DNA of 50,320 nucleotides from Regnicoccus frigidus (GCA_025194985.1 JAOANE010000033.1:1-50320); one strand, 5' to 3'. Shown: positions 42,135-50,050, counted from the stretch's first letter. The notes: a model not told the origin generated them from the letters alone. A program made the numbers and translations.

Positions 42135-42830
42135 TCAGGCTGAAAGCTCAGGTGTAGAGATGCTGCGATCAAGCCGTTGATCGTTCAGTCGCCGCAGGGC
42201 CAGATCGGCTCGCAGTCTGACCACCACCACGGGCTCGCTCGCTTCATTGGCAAGGCTGCGGAGGTTGGTGATCAACTGGGTCACCACGTCTGGATGGCTA
42301 AGGAGAGCCGGTGCGAGTTGTTCCAGGCCTGCCGCAACGGCGTAGCGAACGATCCACTCGCCATCGCTTTGGCCCTTCTCCAGGGAGGTAAAACAGCGCA
42401 GGGTGGCTTCTTCGCGCTCCTCAGGCCCCAGGCCATCGAGCACAAGCTGTCCGAGGCCCCGGGCAGCGGCTCGGCGCACACTTGGCACCACATCTTCGGC
42501 CAGGGCTTGCTCTAAAACGGCCAGTCCTCGGACGTCGCCGATACCAGCGAGGACCCGGACCGCCCAGGCCCTCGCTCCGTAGTTGTATTGATCAAGATTG
42601 GCGAGCAGCGGAGCAACGGCTGGCTTGCCAATCTTGATCAGGCCCTCCACGGCCGCCACAGCCGCTCCTGGGTTGTTGAACGTAAGAATCTCCATCAGGC
42701 ACCCCAGACTTCCAGGGTCTGCCTTGGCACTGAGGGCTTCGGTGGCTTCCAGCAGTGCTTCGCCCGTGCAGGCTCCTTGAACCGCTGCAATCAGAGTGGC
42801 CAGTTCGCCGTGGGGCGTGGATGTCGTCAT
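42135..42830 (-). CDS. cpcF: Phycocyanin alpha bilin lyase subunit F (HEAT-repeat)
   Basis: CpcE and CpcF form a heterodimer that attaches a bilin to Cys84 of phycocyanin alpha. The 231-residue protein consists of HEAT-like helical repeats, e.g. PGAAVAAVEGLIKIGKPAV and YGARAWAVRVLAGIGDVRG. Its ATG overlaps the cpcE stop (ATGA). Position after cpcB-cpcA-cpcE and the size support CpcF; the RpcF subtype, which uses phycoerythrobilin, cannot be excluded from sequence reading. Confidence 0.87.
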   Translation of the reverse strand: MTTSTPHGELATLIAAVQGACTGEALLEATEALSAKADPGSLGCLMEILTFNNPGAAVAAVEGLIKIGKPAVAPLLANLDQYNYGARAWAVRVLAGIGDVRGLAVLEQALAEDVVPSVRRAAARGLGQLVLDGLGPEEREEATLRCFTSLEKGQSDGEWIVRYAVAAGLEQLAPALLSHPDVVTQLITNLRSLANEASEPVVVVRLRADLALRRLNDQRLDRSISTPELSA

Positions 42831-43675
42831 AGCAAGTCGTCCATTGCCGTCAAAACGGCTTCGGCGCTGCCTGGGCTGGGAGCGGCTTCGGCAAGTCCTC
42901 GCAGGGCGATCAGTTTGAGGCTGTTCTCCGCCAGGGTTGCGCAGATCGGCCCCAGTGCTGGCAGCCAGCCACAGGCACCAATGTCCAAGAGCGCTGAACG
43001 GCGCACCTGGAGCTGGGGGTGACGAAGCATCGCCACCAGTCGCTCACCCCAGCAGGGTTGACCTGTGAGCTGAAGCAGGGCTCGGGCGGCGGCATTGCTC
43101 ACCACCGGTCGTTCATGGTCGAGGAAGGGCGTGATCACCTCCAGCACCTCCGAATTCGCCACGCCCAACTCCCCCAGGGCCTCCAGCAGGGCCTCACAGG
43201 GCTCCACCAGACGAGCTGATCCCTGCTGAGCACGTCCGGGCCCAGCAGGGCCACCCTTCAGGCGGCGCGCGAGCGGCTCGACGGCTTCGCGCGCGCCCAA
43301 GTTTCCAAGTGCTCTTGCCGCGGCTTCGCGCAGTCCTGGGTCGTCATCATCAAGTGCGCGGAGAAGATCTGGTATGGCCTGATGGGCCGCCTGCCCGAGT
43401 TTGCCAAGGGCTCTGGCCGCATTTCTGGCTACCGCCGTGGCATCAAGATCTTGATCTGGATTGTGAACACTGCGTTGTCGCAGGGCCTCAAGTAACAATG
43501 TGATGGTTCTTGGATCATCGCTGCGATGCCGCCCTAGCCACCAGGCGGCGTAGTAACGGGAGGAGGCATCATCAGTCAGGCCGAGTCTGCGTAGTGCCTC
43601 GTCTTCGCTGATGGGGCTTCCAATCAGCTCCGAATTTGCTTGCCTCTCCATCAAATCAACGCCCAATGATTCCAT
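42827..43675 (-). CDS. cpcE: Phycocyanin alpha bilin lyase subunit E (HEAT-repeat)
   Basis: The 282-residue protein has the CpcE N-terminal block ALRRLGLTDDASSRYYAAWWLGRH and HEAT repeats such as DDDPGLREAAARALGNLGAREAVEPL. It works with CpcF on CpcA Cys84. The first ATG (43675) directly follows the U-tract of a terminator, leaving no room for a ribosome-binding site; the ATG at 43651 (MERQANSEL) is an alternative. Expression must depend on read-through from cpcBA, which would keep lyase levels low. Confidence 0.88.
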   Translation of the reverse strand: MESLGVDLMERQANSELIGSPISEDEALRRLGLTDDASSRYYAAWWLGRHRSDDPRTITLLLEALRQRSVHNPDQDLDATAVARNAARALGKLGQAAHQAIPDLLRALDDDDPGLREAAARALGNLGAREAVEPLARRLKGGPAGPGRAQQGSARLVEPCEALLEALGELGVANSEVLEVITPFLDHERPVVSNAAARALLQLTGQPCWGERLVAMLRHPQLQVRRSALLDIGACGWLPALGPICATLAENSLKLIALRGLAEAAPSPGSAEAVLTAMDDLL

Positions 43676-43699
43676 AAAAAATGGGGGCTTGAAGCCCCC
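43676..43699 (-). terminator. Intrinsic terminator between cpcA and cpcE
   Basis: On the minus strand GGGGGC-TTCAA-GCCCCC (43683-43699) is followed by A and six T (43676-43681), ending exactly at the cpcE ATG. It should strongly reduce transcription into cpcE-cpcF. Confidence 0.88.
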
Positions 43700-43726
43700 A
43701 AGATAGACACTGATCCTTTTGCCAAG

Positions 43727-44215
43727 TCAGACTAGTGCGTTGATCGCATAGTCAAGATAGTTATTGGCTTCGGTTGCAGCTTCGCCACTCAGGCCGTGGT
43801 TCGCCTTGATATAACGCAGAGCTTCCACATACCAGGAGGGTGAAAGTTCGAAGGTGCGGTTGATCTCGTCGAGACCGGCGATCAGGTAATCGTCCATGGG
43901 GCCGGTGCCACCGGCCACCAGGCAGTAGGTGACCTGACGAAGGTAGTAGCCAATGTCACGGGCACACTTGGCTTTGCCTTGGGGAGTGGAGGCGTAGTTG
44001 GGACCCTGCTGCTGGGTTGTGAACGGGAACTTGGTGTAAACCGCTTGGGCGGCACCGTTCACCAAGGCATCAGCCTTGGCTGTGAGCTGCTTGGCGGCTT
44101 CCAGGCCTGCCTTGGCACGGCCGAAACGGCCGAAGGCGGCTTGCATCTCAGTGTTGCTGAGAAAGCGAGCCTGGGAATCAGCTGTAGAGACGGCTTCTGT
44201 GAGTGGGGATTTCAT
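43727..44215 (-). CDS. cpcA: Phycocyanin alpha subunit
   Basis: The 162-residue protein starts MKSPLTEAVSTADSQ and has the bilin-binding cysteine C84 in AKCARDIGYYLR, plus the conserved NRTFELSPSWYVEALRYIKANHG end. It forms rod discs with CpcB in the phycobilisome on the thylakoid surface. It lies 44 bases after cpcB and is followed by a strong terminator. Whether the alpha bilin is phycocyanobilin or phycoerythrobilin (R-phycocyanin) depends on the lyase. Confidence 0.97.
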   Translation of the reverse strand: MKSPLTEAVSTADSQARFLSNTEMQAAFGRFGRAKAGLEAAKQLTAKADALVNGAAQAVYTKFPFTTQQQGPNYASTPQGKAKCARDIGYYLRQVTYCLVAGGTGPMDDYLIAGLDEINRTFELSPSWYVEALRYIKANHGLSGEAATEANNYLDYAINALV

Positions 44216-44259
44216 GGAATGGGAGAAGGGAAGTAAGGGTTGAAAGCTTCTCTAAAGCG

Positions 44260-44778
44260 TCAAGCGACAGAGGATGCGGCCCGGTCAAAATAGGTGCCAA
44301 TCTCTGAGGAGAGAGCCGTGCAATCACCTTGGGTGATACCACCGCGATCGTTCACAATGCCGAGGGCGGCTTCCTTCATCTTGCGAACACCTTCTGCAAC
44401 CGAAGCTCCAGGGGTGCCCAAGGCCAGATATGTCTCACGCAGGCCATTCAGGCAACGATCCTCCAGAACGCTGGAGTCTCCGTTGAAGATTGAATAGGTG
44501 ACGTAACGAAGAATGATCTCCATGTCGCGCAGGCAGGCAGCCATGCGACGGCTGGTGTAAGCGTTACCACCGGGGGCGATCAGGCCGGGTTGCTCAGCGA
44601 AAAGGGCGCGAGCCGCGTTAGCGATGATGGTGGATGAATTGCTGGTGATGCGATTAACAGCATCAAGACGCTTGTTGCTGTCTGAAACCATTGAAGCTAA
44701 AGCATCAAGCTCGCCAGCGGAGATGAAACTGCCACGGGCATCAGCCTGAGCAATAACCTTTGTGAAAGCATCAAACAT
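44260..44778 (-). CDS. cpcB: Phycocyanin beta subunit
   Basis: The 172-residue protein begins MFDAFTKVIAQADARG and carries bilin cysteines C82 (AACLRDME) and C153 (QGDCTALSSE), with N72 (GGNAYT) at the methylation site known for beta subunits. Full length for CpcB. The ATG at 44778 is chosen; the frame is open higher up in the leader. A candidate promoter lies at 44908-44937, giving a leader of about 120 bases. Confidence 0.98.
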   Translation of the reverse strand: MFDAFTKVIAQADARGSFISAGELDALASMVSDSNKRLDAVNRITSNSSTIIANAARALFAEQPGLIAPGGNAYTSRRMAACLRDMEIILRYVTYSIFNGDSSVLEDRCLNGLRETYLALGTPGASVAEGVRKMKEAALGIVNDRGGITQGDCTALSSEIGTYFDRAASSVA

Positions 44779-44907
44779 GGGGAAAGCACCTATTCTTGGA
44801 GGCAGTGTCTTTGATAATACCCTGACAAACTCCAGGACGTCGAAACGCCAGAGGCTAGGGCTTCGCTGGCTTGCCGATGCCGAGCACTGGAGGGCCAAGC
44901 GACCTGT

Positions 44908-44937
44908 CTATTATTTAATAGGCAAGCCCCGGATCAA
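44908..44937 (-). promoter_or_regulatory. Candidate promoter of cpcBA with palindrome
   Basis: On the minus strand TTGATC (44932-44937) and TAATAG (44908-44913) are 18 bases apart. The -10 lies within an inverted repeat CTATTA-TT-TAATAG (44908-44921). It sits just after the cpeR stop (44956). A single TTGTTA also occurs at about 44945-44950. Confidence 0.4.
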
Positions 44938-44955
44938 GCGGGTGTTAACAAAAGG

Positions 44956-45273
44956 TCACCCCCTTTCGTCAAATCGACTGTGAGATCCACCTTTTTCTGC
45001 CCAGTAGTGTAAAAGCTCCACCCAGTGTTGATTCATCAATGAGGCCTTCCCCTGCAGCACCCGGATGATGCGATTGCCAGAATAAAGACTTTTATCAGTA
45101 TTGACACTGAGGAGGCGTCCGCCAAGGCTCTCCACGGCTTCCGCGAAGCGATCGATCGCGTTCTGCTCAAGGGACTCCATGACCAAAAAGTTGCCTTTCA
45201 AGACAAGGTGCCGGCTGCGAATCCAGCTCCTGAGCCGTTGTTTGGCCATGGGTGGCAGATCGGCCCTCGTCAT
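44956..45273 (-). CDS. cpeR: CpeR-like phycoerythrin operon activator
   Basis: This 105-residue protein follows cpeS and cpeT, exactly where cpeR lies in the cpeCDESTR operon of Fremyella, whose product activates phycoerythrin genes. The sequence (RLRSWIRSRHLVLKGNFLVME, VESLGGRLLSVNT) resembles CpeR as remembered, but no alignment was done. Its ATG overlaps the cpeT stop (ATGA), so it is translationally coupled. An internal ATG at 45249 (MAKQRLRSW) is an alternative start. If correct, the activator closes a feedback loop on the operon that encodes it. Confidence 0.72.
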   Translation of the reverse strand: MTRADLPPMAKQRLRSWIRSRHLVLKGNFLVMESLEQNAIDRFAEAVESLGGRLLSVNTDKSLYSGNRIIRVLQGKASLMNQHWVELLHYWAEKGGSHSRFDERG

Positions 45274-45902
45274 ACAAGTGACTGGGTTGCGCTCAACGAA
45301 CAGGGTAATTCGTTTGCAAAACTTTCTATCAGTTCAAACTCAAACTGTCGATCTGTTATACCCCAGAGTTGTTCGTGGCTGTTTGGATCACAGCCAAAGT
45401 CGCGGCTACGCCAAAGACCTTCTTCAAGTAAAACCTCACTGACAAGGTAAGTCAGCTGGCCATTGCGCGGAACCAGGCACTGGCAGCCTTCTTCAAGCTG
45501 GCCGCGGAAGGTGCTACTGGTTTCAGGGAAAAATTCCATCGCGCAGCCCTGCCTTGCGATCAGCTCGCTACGCTCCAACTTCTGAAGAAGACTGGGCTCA
45601 TGACTTGCACCTGCTACTAGGAGGGAATCTGGAGGGCTGAAGTTATCAACTCTGAGTCGATCAGGCAGCTGCCGGACATGGTGAACTCCTTGGCGATAGG
45701 GACGCCATAGATCAAAGGTATAAGCTTGTTCTGAGTAAAGCCAGCACCCATCAAAACCCGAAGTAGTAATAGGCCTGAAGGCCAGTTGAATATGGGATAG
45801 CTCTGTTGAGTGGGCCGCAAACTGGCGATCATTGCGGTAGAGACCCGCAATCAGTTGAAGGCATTGAAAAGCTTGGGTATCACTCAAGGCCTTTGCAGCC
45901 AT
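45270..45902 (-). CDS. cpeT: CpeT/CpcT-type phycobiliprotein lyase
   Basis: The family motifs are visible: FRPITTSGFDGCWLYSEQAY, the basic LWRPYRQGVHHV, QGCAMEFFPETSSTFRGQLEEGCQCLVPR and a GCDPNSHEQLWGITDRQFEFE end. T-type lyases attach bilins to beta-Cys153/165 or act as chaperones with S-type lyases. The start at 45902 (MAAKALSDTQ, 210 residues) has GAGAAG 9 bases upstream; an ATG at 45926 is possible. It lies between cpeS and cpeR, so its main partner is probably phycoerythrin beta. Confidence 0.85.
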   Translation of the reverse strand: MAAKALSDTQAFQCLQLIAGLYRNDRQFAAHSTELSHIQLAFRPITTSGFDGCWLYSEQAYTFDLWRPYRQGVHHVRQLPDRLRVDNFSPPDSLLVAGASHEPSLLQKLERSELIARQGCAMEFFPETSSTFRGQLEEGCQCLVPRNGQLTYLVSEVLLEEGLWRSRDFGCDPNSHEQLWGITDRQFEFELIESFANELPCSLSATQSLV

Positions 45903-45915
45903 TGTGGGTTTCTTC

Positions 45916-46440
45916 TCAACTTCCATCGTGCTGGCGAATTTCAGAGGAAAAAGAAGCTTGGACGATACCTTGGCCACTTTGCGTGCGCATCATGGAGACC
46001 CTTAATCTCACATCTTTGGTTGCAAACCAGATGCGTTCTTCGGCGCTGGATCCTTCATAGGGAGTGATCAATGTGAAGGCACCATCGTCATCAATATTAT
46101 ATCGGCCGATGGCTGGAATCTTTTCTGTATAACCTATGCTACGCAAAAGTATGCCGCTTTTGCTGTCTGTTGGCACTGGCACAAGCAGGCATTCACCAGC
46201 GCTGACATCTGATTCATCCCAATCAGAAGTACCGCGCCAACTCATCCGAAAGGGATTGGTGATCGCTTGTTGCGCGATGCCATTGAGGTCAAGTAATTGG
46301 GCAAGCTCAATCGATTCATTGGGCTCCGCCATAATGACAATTGTGGAATCAATTTCCTCAACGTGCCGGAAAGCCAGATTGTGGCCACTTCGCTTTGAAT
46401 GCCATGTGCCAAGCGACTTCTTGACAAAATTTGAAATCAA
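45916..46440 (-). CDS. cpeS: CpeS/CpcS-type phycobiliprotein lyase
   Basis: The lipocalin-like S-lyase signature is present: FVKKSLGTWHSKRSGHNLAF at the start, then GECLLVPVPTDSKSGILLR, RYNIDDDGAFTLITPYEG and EERIWFATKDVRLR. S-type lyases attach bilin to Cys82/84. No ATG lies upstream of the conserved start except one at 46557 within the terminator stem; TTG 46440, giving MISNFVKK and 174 residues, is preferred. No Shine-Dalgarno is seen. It begins the cpeS-cpeT-cpeR group. Confidence 0.82.
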   Translation of the reverse strand: MISNFVKKSLGTWHSKRSGHNLAFRHVEEIDSTIVIMAEPNESIELAQLLDLNGIAQQAITNPFRMSWRGTSDWDESDVSAGECLLVPVPTDSKSGILLRSIGYTEKIPAIGRYNIDDDGAFTLITPYEGSSAEERIWFATKDVRLRVSMMRTQSGQGIVQASFSSEIRQHDGS

Positions 46441-46527
46441 AATGTCAGTCGAGGTCGCCAATTCGTTGAAGTGCGGATGAGCCAGATGATTGTGGATTCT
46501 TTGGTTTAAGCAACTAACCAATCGCAG

Positions 46528-46555
46528 AAAAAGCCGCCATTGTAAACATGGCGGC
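46528..46555 (-). terminator. Intrinsic terminator between cpeE and cpeS
   Basis: On the minus strand GCCGCCAT-GTTTACA-ATGGCGGC (46533-46555) is followed by five T (46528-46532). It separates the linker genes from cpeS-cpeT-cpeR. Confidence 0.82.
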
Positions 46556-46578
46556 AATGGGATGCTGATTGTTTTGAG

Positions 46579-47337
46579 CTAGTTCGCAACAGGCTTGACA
46601 GTGCGTATACGAGCGCCCTGACGCTGAATCACATTGATTCGCTGAGTGAGCTGAGCATAGTCAACAGTGATAACTTGGGCCGCTCGTCGGTTGACAGAGC
46701 TATTGCGAGGCATGTCAATCACAATCTCGAAGCGTCCATTCTGATTGCCGCCTGATCTTGTCGCGATCGGCGGGTTGGCCGACTCTGAAAGGTTGGACGC
46801 CAAACTGCGAGCATTGGGCTGATTCTGACCCAAGTCACTGCTGGCATAACCACGGCATTGATTAACTGTACGAAGAAAATCCTTCGTTTGGCTCAGCTGA
46901 GCAGAATCCGTGCGGGTGTAGGGCGCAATATTTTCCCCGAAGGCTAAGCCGTATTCGTCACTATCTATATAAGAAAGGATCTCAGCCTCGTAGCCTCCAG
47001 CAGCATAGATCGCTGTATGCTCGGCGATTTCGGCTTGGTTGCGTGGCGCCCGGCCGAGCAAATGCTTGAAGTTCAACTCAATGAAACGATATTGTGAGTT
47101 CGTGTCAAAGAATCGTTGCCGATAGGCGTCAGAGAGGGCAACTGCTGCTACAAACTGCCTGACAGAAATGTCACGATTGCGTAGTTGTGACTCTAATGTG
47201 CTGAGCCTGTCGGATTCAATGAGGTGAGCATTTCCCAGCACCTGACGATAGACCGATGTCATGACATCGTCTAATTCCATTTCATTCGAGCTGGCCCAGA
47301 GTTCACTCGTGGGATTCGCTTGTATCCAGAGAGACAT
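46579..47337 (-). CDS. cpeE: Phycoerythrin rod linker CpeE-like
   Basis: The 252-residue protein has one PBS-linker domain (about 20-150: SVYRQVLGNAHLIESDRL, FIELNFKHLLGRAP, IDSDEYGLAFGENIAPY) and a C-terminal CpcD-like region (about 195-250: RFEIVIDMPR, DYAQLTQRINVIQRQGARI). It should cap or join phycoerythrin hexamers. The start MSLWIQANPTSELW fits CpeE-like linkers. ATG 47337 is preferred over an ATG 12 codons upstream. Assignment of the letter E rests on order within the operon. Confidence 0.78.
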   Translation of the reverse strand: MSLWIQANPTSELWASSNEMELDDVMTSVYRQVLGNAHLIESDRLSTLESQLRNRDISVRQFVAAVALSDAYRQRFFDTNSQYRFIELNFKHLLGRAPRNQAEIAEHTAIYAAGGYEAEILSYIDSDEYGLAFGENIAPYTRTDSAQLSQTKDFLRTVNQCRGYASSDLGQNQPNARSLASNLSESANPPIATRSGGNQNGRFEIVIDMPRNSSVNRRAAQVITVDYAQLTQRINVIQRQGARIRTVKPVAN

Positions 47338-47415
47338 TATTTTAGGGTAAGGGGAAGTGAATAGACGCGGCATGGTGCTGCGTCAAAGCATCAGCTAAGC
47401 CGTTATAAGTGGATC

Positions 47416-48894
47416 TCAGGAGATCTCGCTTATGCTGGTAATGCGGCCGCTTGTGCTGTGAATGAACTTTAGCTGGCTTGTCATGCGGTCTCCAGCAACT
47501 TCATAAGTCGTTTGAGCTTTACGGCGACGGCTTCCGAAGGTTTGGCTTGTGACCACAATCCTGTAGCGCTTGCCTGGCGGTTCAGTTGATCCACTTGCTG
47601 CAGTGGAACGCAACGGAATGATCTGATTGGCACCACCAGTGACCTGGTTGAGAAGGCGAGAGCTGGTGACTTGTCGGTCCCCTCCGCTATAGCCATTGAC
47701 GAGCGCAAGGGTGCGGTTGAAACTGTTTTGACTGCGGCCTTCGGCAGATTTGACACCTCGGAGGTACGGAACAATATCCTCACCGAAGTTATTGATGTAT
47801 TCTTCACTATTCAGGAAGTGGTCAATCAAGGCTGCGTATCCTTGGCGAATCACGATGTCAAGGGGGACACGGAATTCAGCTTGACTTTCTGGAGCACGGC
47901 CGAGCAATTGCTTGAACAGCAATTCCACAAAGCGATAGGGAGAAGACTTTGTAAAGAACCGCTGCCGATAGTGCTCAGTGAGGCAGACGTTGCGAATGAA
48001 GCCCCTGACGCTCACTTCCCCGTCAATCAATTGGGATTCAAGCGATGTCGGAATATCCCCTTCCATCAGGTGTGGGTTCCCCATCACTTGGCGGTAGACG
48101 GCGCGAATAACCTGCTTCACCTCCTCGGCGCTGCTGCCAGCCCAGCGCTCAATCCTTTGCTGATCTTGTTGTGATACCCCAAACCCTGCGTAAAGCGAGG
48201 CGCTGAACGGGGCGCTATCTTGACCGGAAGTGGAACGCATCGGCTTGAAGACAGCGGTTGGAGAAGGGTTGTATCGGCCGAAATTCAAGCCCGACATAGC
48301 TCTTGCTGCAGCGGCAAGATAGGGAAGGGTCTGCGAACGTTTCGGTTGCGCATTATCACTACTGCTGTTGCTGCCCTTCAGTGAGAGCATTTTGGTGTAA
48401 TTATTCTGGCCAAGACTGACTTGACTCACAACAGAGCGTAGGTATGGAACTGTGTCTTCACCAAAAGCATTCTGGTATTCATCACTACCCGTATAACTTC
48501 TAATTTCTTCTTCAAGGCCTTTGCTTTGAAGAATTTCAACTTGTCTGGAAACTTCAGCTTCTGACTGTGGCGCCCGGCCAAGAAAATGCTTGAAGTTCAG
48601 CTCAACAAAACGATGCGGTGAGCATGTTTCAAAAAAGCGACGACGATAGAGTTCGGAGCAACCCAGCTCCGTGACGAATCCACGGACGGAGAGTTCGCCG
48701 TTAGCCAAGCGAGATTCGGAAGAGCTCAGTCGCTCGCTCTCCATCACTCCGATATTTCCAAACACCTGTTTGTAGGCGGCACGAATGGCCACTTGGCAGG
48801 CTTCGGTCCCGGCTTGAGGCCAGAAACTTGTAGGGGCCATGTTTGGCTGCATCAGATTAGCTTGAGGAGCTTGAAACCGATTGAGGGTAGGCAT
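47416..48894 (-). CDS. Rod linker with two PBS-linker domains and CpcD domain
   Basis: The 492-residue protein has two complete linker domains: the first at about 30-165 (RAAYKQVFGNIGVMESERL, FVELNFKHFLGRAP), the second at about 235-390 (RAVYRQVMGNPHLMEGD, FVELLFKQLLGRAP). A CpcD-like end follows (about 435-490, RYRIVVTSQTF). It occupies the cpeD slot between cpeC and cpeE. Large double linkers are known in some marine Synechococcus phycoerythrin rods. ATG 48894 is chosen; a TTG lies at 48918. Confidence 0.78.
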   Translation of the reverse strand: MPTLNRFQAPQANLMQPNMAPTSFWPQAGTEACQVAIRAAYKQVFGNIGVMESERLSSSESRLANGELSVRGFVTELGCSELYRRRFFETCSPHRFVELNFKHFLGRAPQSEAEVSRQVEILQSKGLEEEIRSYTGSDEYQNAFGEDTVPYLRSVVSQVSLGQNNYTKMLSLKGSNSSSDNAQPKRSQTLPYLAAAARAMSGLNFGRYNPSPTAVFKPMRSTSGQDSAPFSASLYAGFGVSQQDQQRIERWAGSSAEEVKQVIRAVYRQVMGNPHLMEGDIPTSLESQLIDGEVSVRGFIRNVCLTEHYRQRFFTKSSPYRFVELLFKQLLGRAPESQAEFRVPLDIVIRQGYAALIDHFLNSEEYINNFGEDIVPYLRGVKSAEGRSQNSFNRTLALVNGYSGGDRQVTSSRLLNQVTGGANQIIPLRSTAASGSTEPPGKRYRIVVTSQTFGSRRRKAQTTYEVAGDRMTSQLKFIHSTSGRITSISEIS

Positions 48895-48927
48895 GGCAGA
48901 AACAAGATTAGGACTCAAGGGGATTGA

Positions 48928-49848
48928 TCAATTGACAGGTGTAATGCTGGCTATTTTCCCGCCCTCGGCGTGAATTCGTTGGTATTGTTCGGAGAGTTTT
49001 TCGAATGGGACGTAATACACCCGGCTTGATTGGCGGTAACGCGAAAACTTTTGAACTTTGTTCGCTTGATTGCCACTGACCTGAACTCGAAACACCTTTC
49101 CCTCTTGGCCGGCTCCGACGCCTGAGCGGGTCTTGCCTATGCCATTCGGAGAAGCCAGGCGGAAGCTGCTGGCCGTATTGCTGGGGCTGATCACTGGGAA
49201 ACTGGTGTTCTGGTAAGCGGCACTGCCGAGCTTGGGAGCAATGCCAGCGACGTCTCCCTTGAGATCGCTGCTGCTGGCTCCCCGGGTGAGCTGGAACATC
49301 CAGGTGAATTCCCGCATACTCTTGCCAGCGCCGGTTTGCCAGCCGTGCAGATAGGGAACGGTGTCTTCGCCAAAGCGATTTTGATATTCGACGCTATCGA
49401 TAAAACTGTCGATGTCGGCTTGAAATCCAAATTCGTCAAGAATGGTGCTATGGCTGCGAAGCTCTTCGAAGTTGTCTGGTGCTCTGCCCAGTAAGTGCTT
49501 GAAGCTGAGCTCAATGTAGCGATACCGGCTACAGGTATCGAAAAAGCGGCTTTGGTATGTATCGCTTTTTGCTAATTGCCTGACGAATTCACGAACGCTG
49601 ATTCGACCGAGCTTGAATTGTGATTCTGCAACGACTTGGCGCTCTTCTTCCATCACATAGGCATTGCCAAGAACTTGGCGGTAAATTGCTCTGATGATGA
49701 CGTCTTTATCAGCGTTTTCATCACCCGTGAAATGCTCTTGAGCGCCGATTGATGTGAATCGCTCTACGCCAAGGAAGGAAGCAGGTCCAAAGGTCATGCT
49801 GGGAGTGCTCGGGGGACTAATGGCATACCCAGGGGGCTTGGGTGCCAT
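48928..49848 (-). CDS. cpeC: Phycoerythrin rod linker CpeC
   Basis: Starting MTFGPASFLGVERF at internal position 18, then a PBS-linker domain (IRAIYRQVLGNAYVMEEER, YIELSFKHLLGRAP, SVEYQNRFGEDTVPYL), the segment TRGASSSDLKGDVAG and a CpcD domain (KVFRVQVSGNQ, YVPFEKLSEQYQRIHAEGG). This fits CpeC closely. It attaches phycoerythrin to the phycocyanin part of the rod. ATG 49848 gives 306 residues; the conserved start would be 49797. Two stem-loops lie in its leader. Confidence 0.88.
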   Translation of the reverse strand: MAPKPPGYAISPPSTPSMTFGPASFLGVERFTSIGAQEHFTGDENADKDVIIRAIYRQVLGNAYVMEEERQVVAESQFKLGRISVREFVRQLAKSDTYQSRFFDTCSRYRYIELSFKHLLGRAPDNFEELRSHSTILDEFGFQADIDSFIDSVEYQNRFGEDTVPYLHGWQTGAGKSMREFTWMFQLTRGASSSDLKGDVAGIAPKLGSAAYQNTSFPVISPSNTASSFRLASPNGIGKTRSGVGAGQEGKVFRVQVSGNQANKVQKFSRYRQSSRVYYVPFEKLSEQYQRIHAEGGKIASITPVN

Positions 49849-49873
49849 GGTTCAGTTCTTCAAGATCTTACTA

Positions 49874-49889
49874 ATGGGCACCGGCCCAT
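49874..49889 (-). promoter_or_regulatory. Stem-loop in the cpeC leader
   Basis: ATGGGC and GCCCAT pair around ACCG/CGGT, ending 25 bases before the cpeC start. It has no U-tract. It may influence translation of cpeC or mRNA stability. Confidence 0.45.
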
Positions 49890-49923
49890 TCTCTTCTCAT
49901 GCGTCAATTGTTACATCAATCCG

Positions 49924-49942
49924 ACGATCAGGGCTTGATCGT
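49924..49942. promoter_or_regulatory. Inverted repeat upstream of cpeC
   Basis: ACGATCA (49924-49930) and TGATCGT (49936-49942) flank GGGCT. Located between the cpeA terminator and the cpeC start, in the region where a cpeC promoter should lie. On the plus strand TTTTG follows, so it could also stop antisense transcripts. Confidence 0.4.
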
Positions 49943-49970
49943 TTTGTTGAGTTCAATCAGCGAATCTGAC

Positions 49971-49997
49971 AAAAAAGCGGCCCCGAGTGGGGGCCGC
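49971..49997 (-). terminator. Intrinsic terminator after cpeA
   Basis: On the minus strand GCGGCCCC-CACTC-GGGGCCGC (49977-49997) is followed by six T (49971-49976). It ends the cpeA transcript and separates it from cpeC. Confidence 0.92.
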
Positions 49998-50050
49998 AGA
50001 AGAGGCTGCAAAAGAACAACGTGAGGCGTTGCCCTAGGGCAAGGCTGTGA

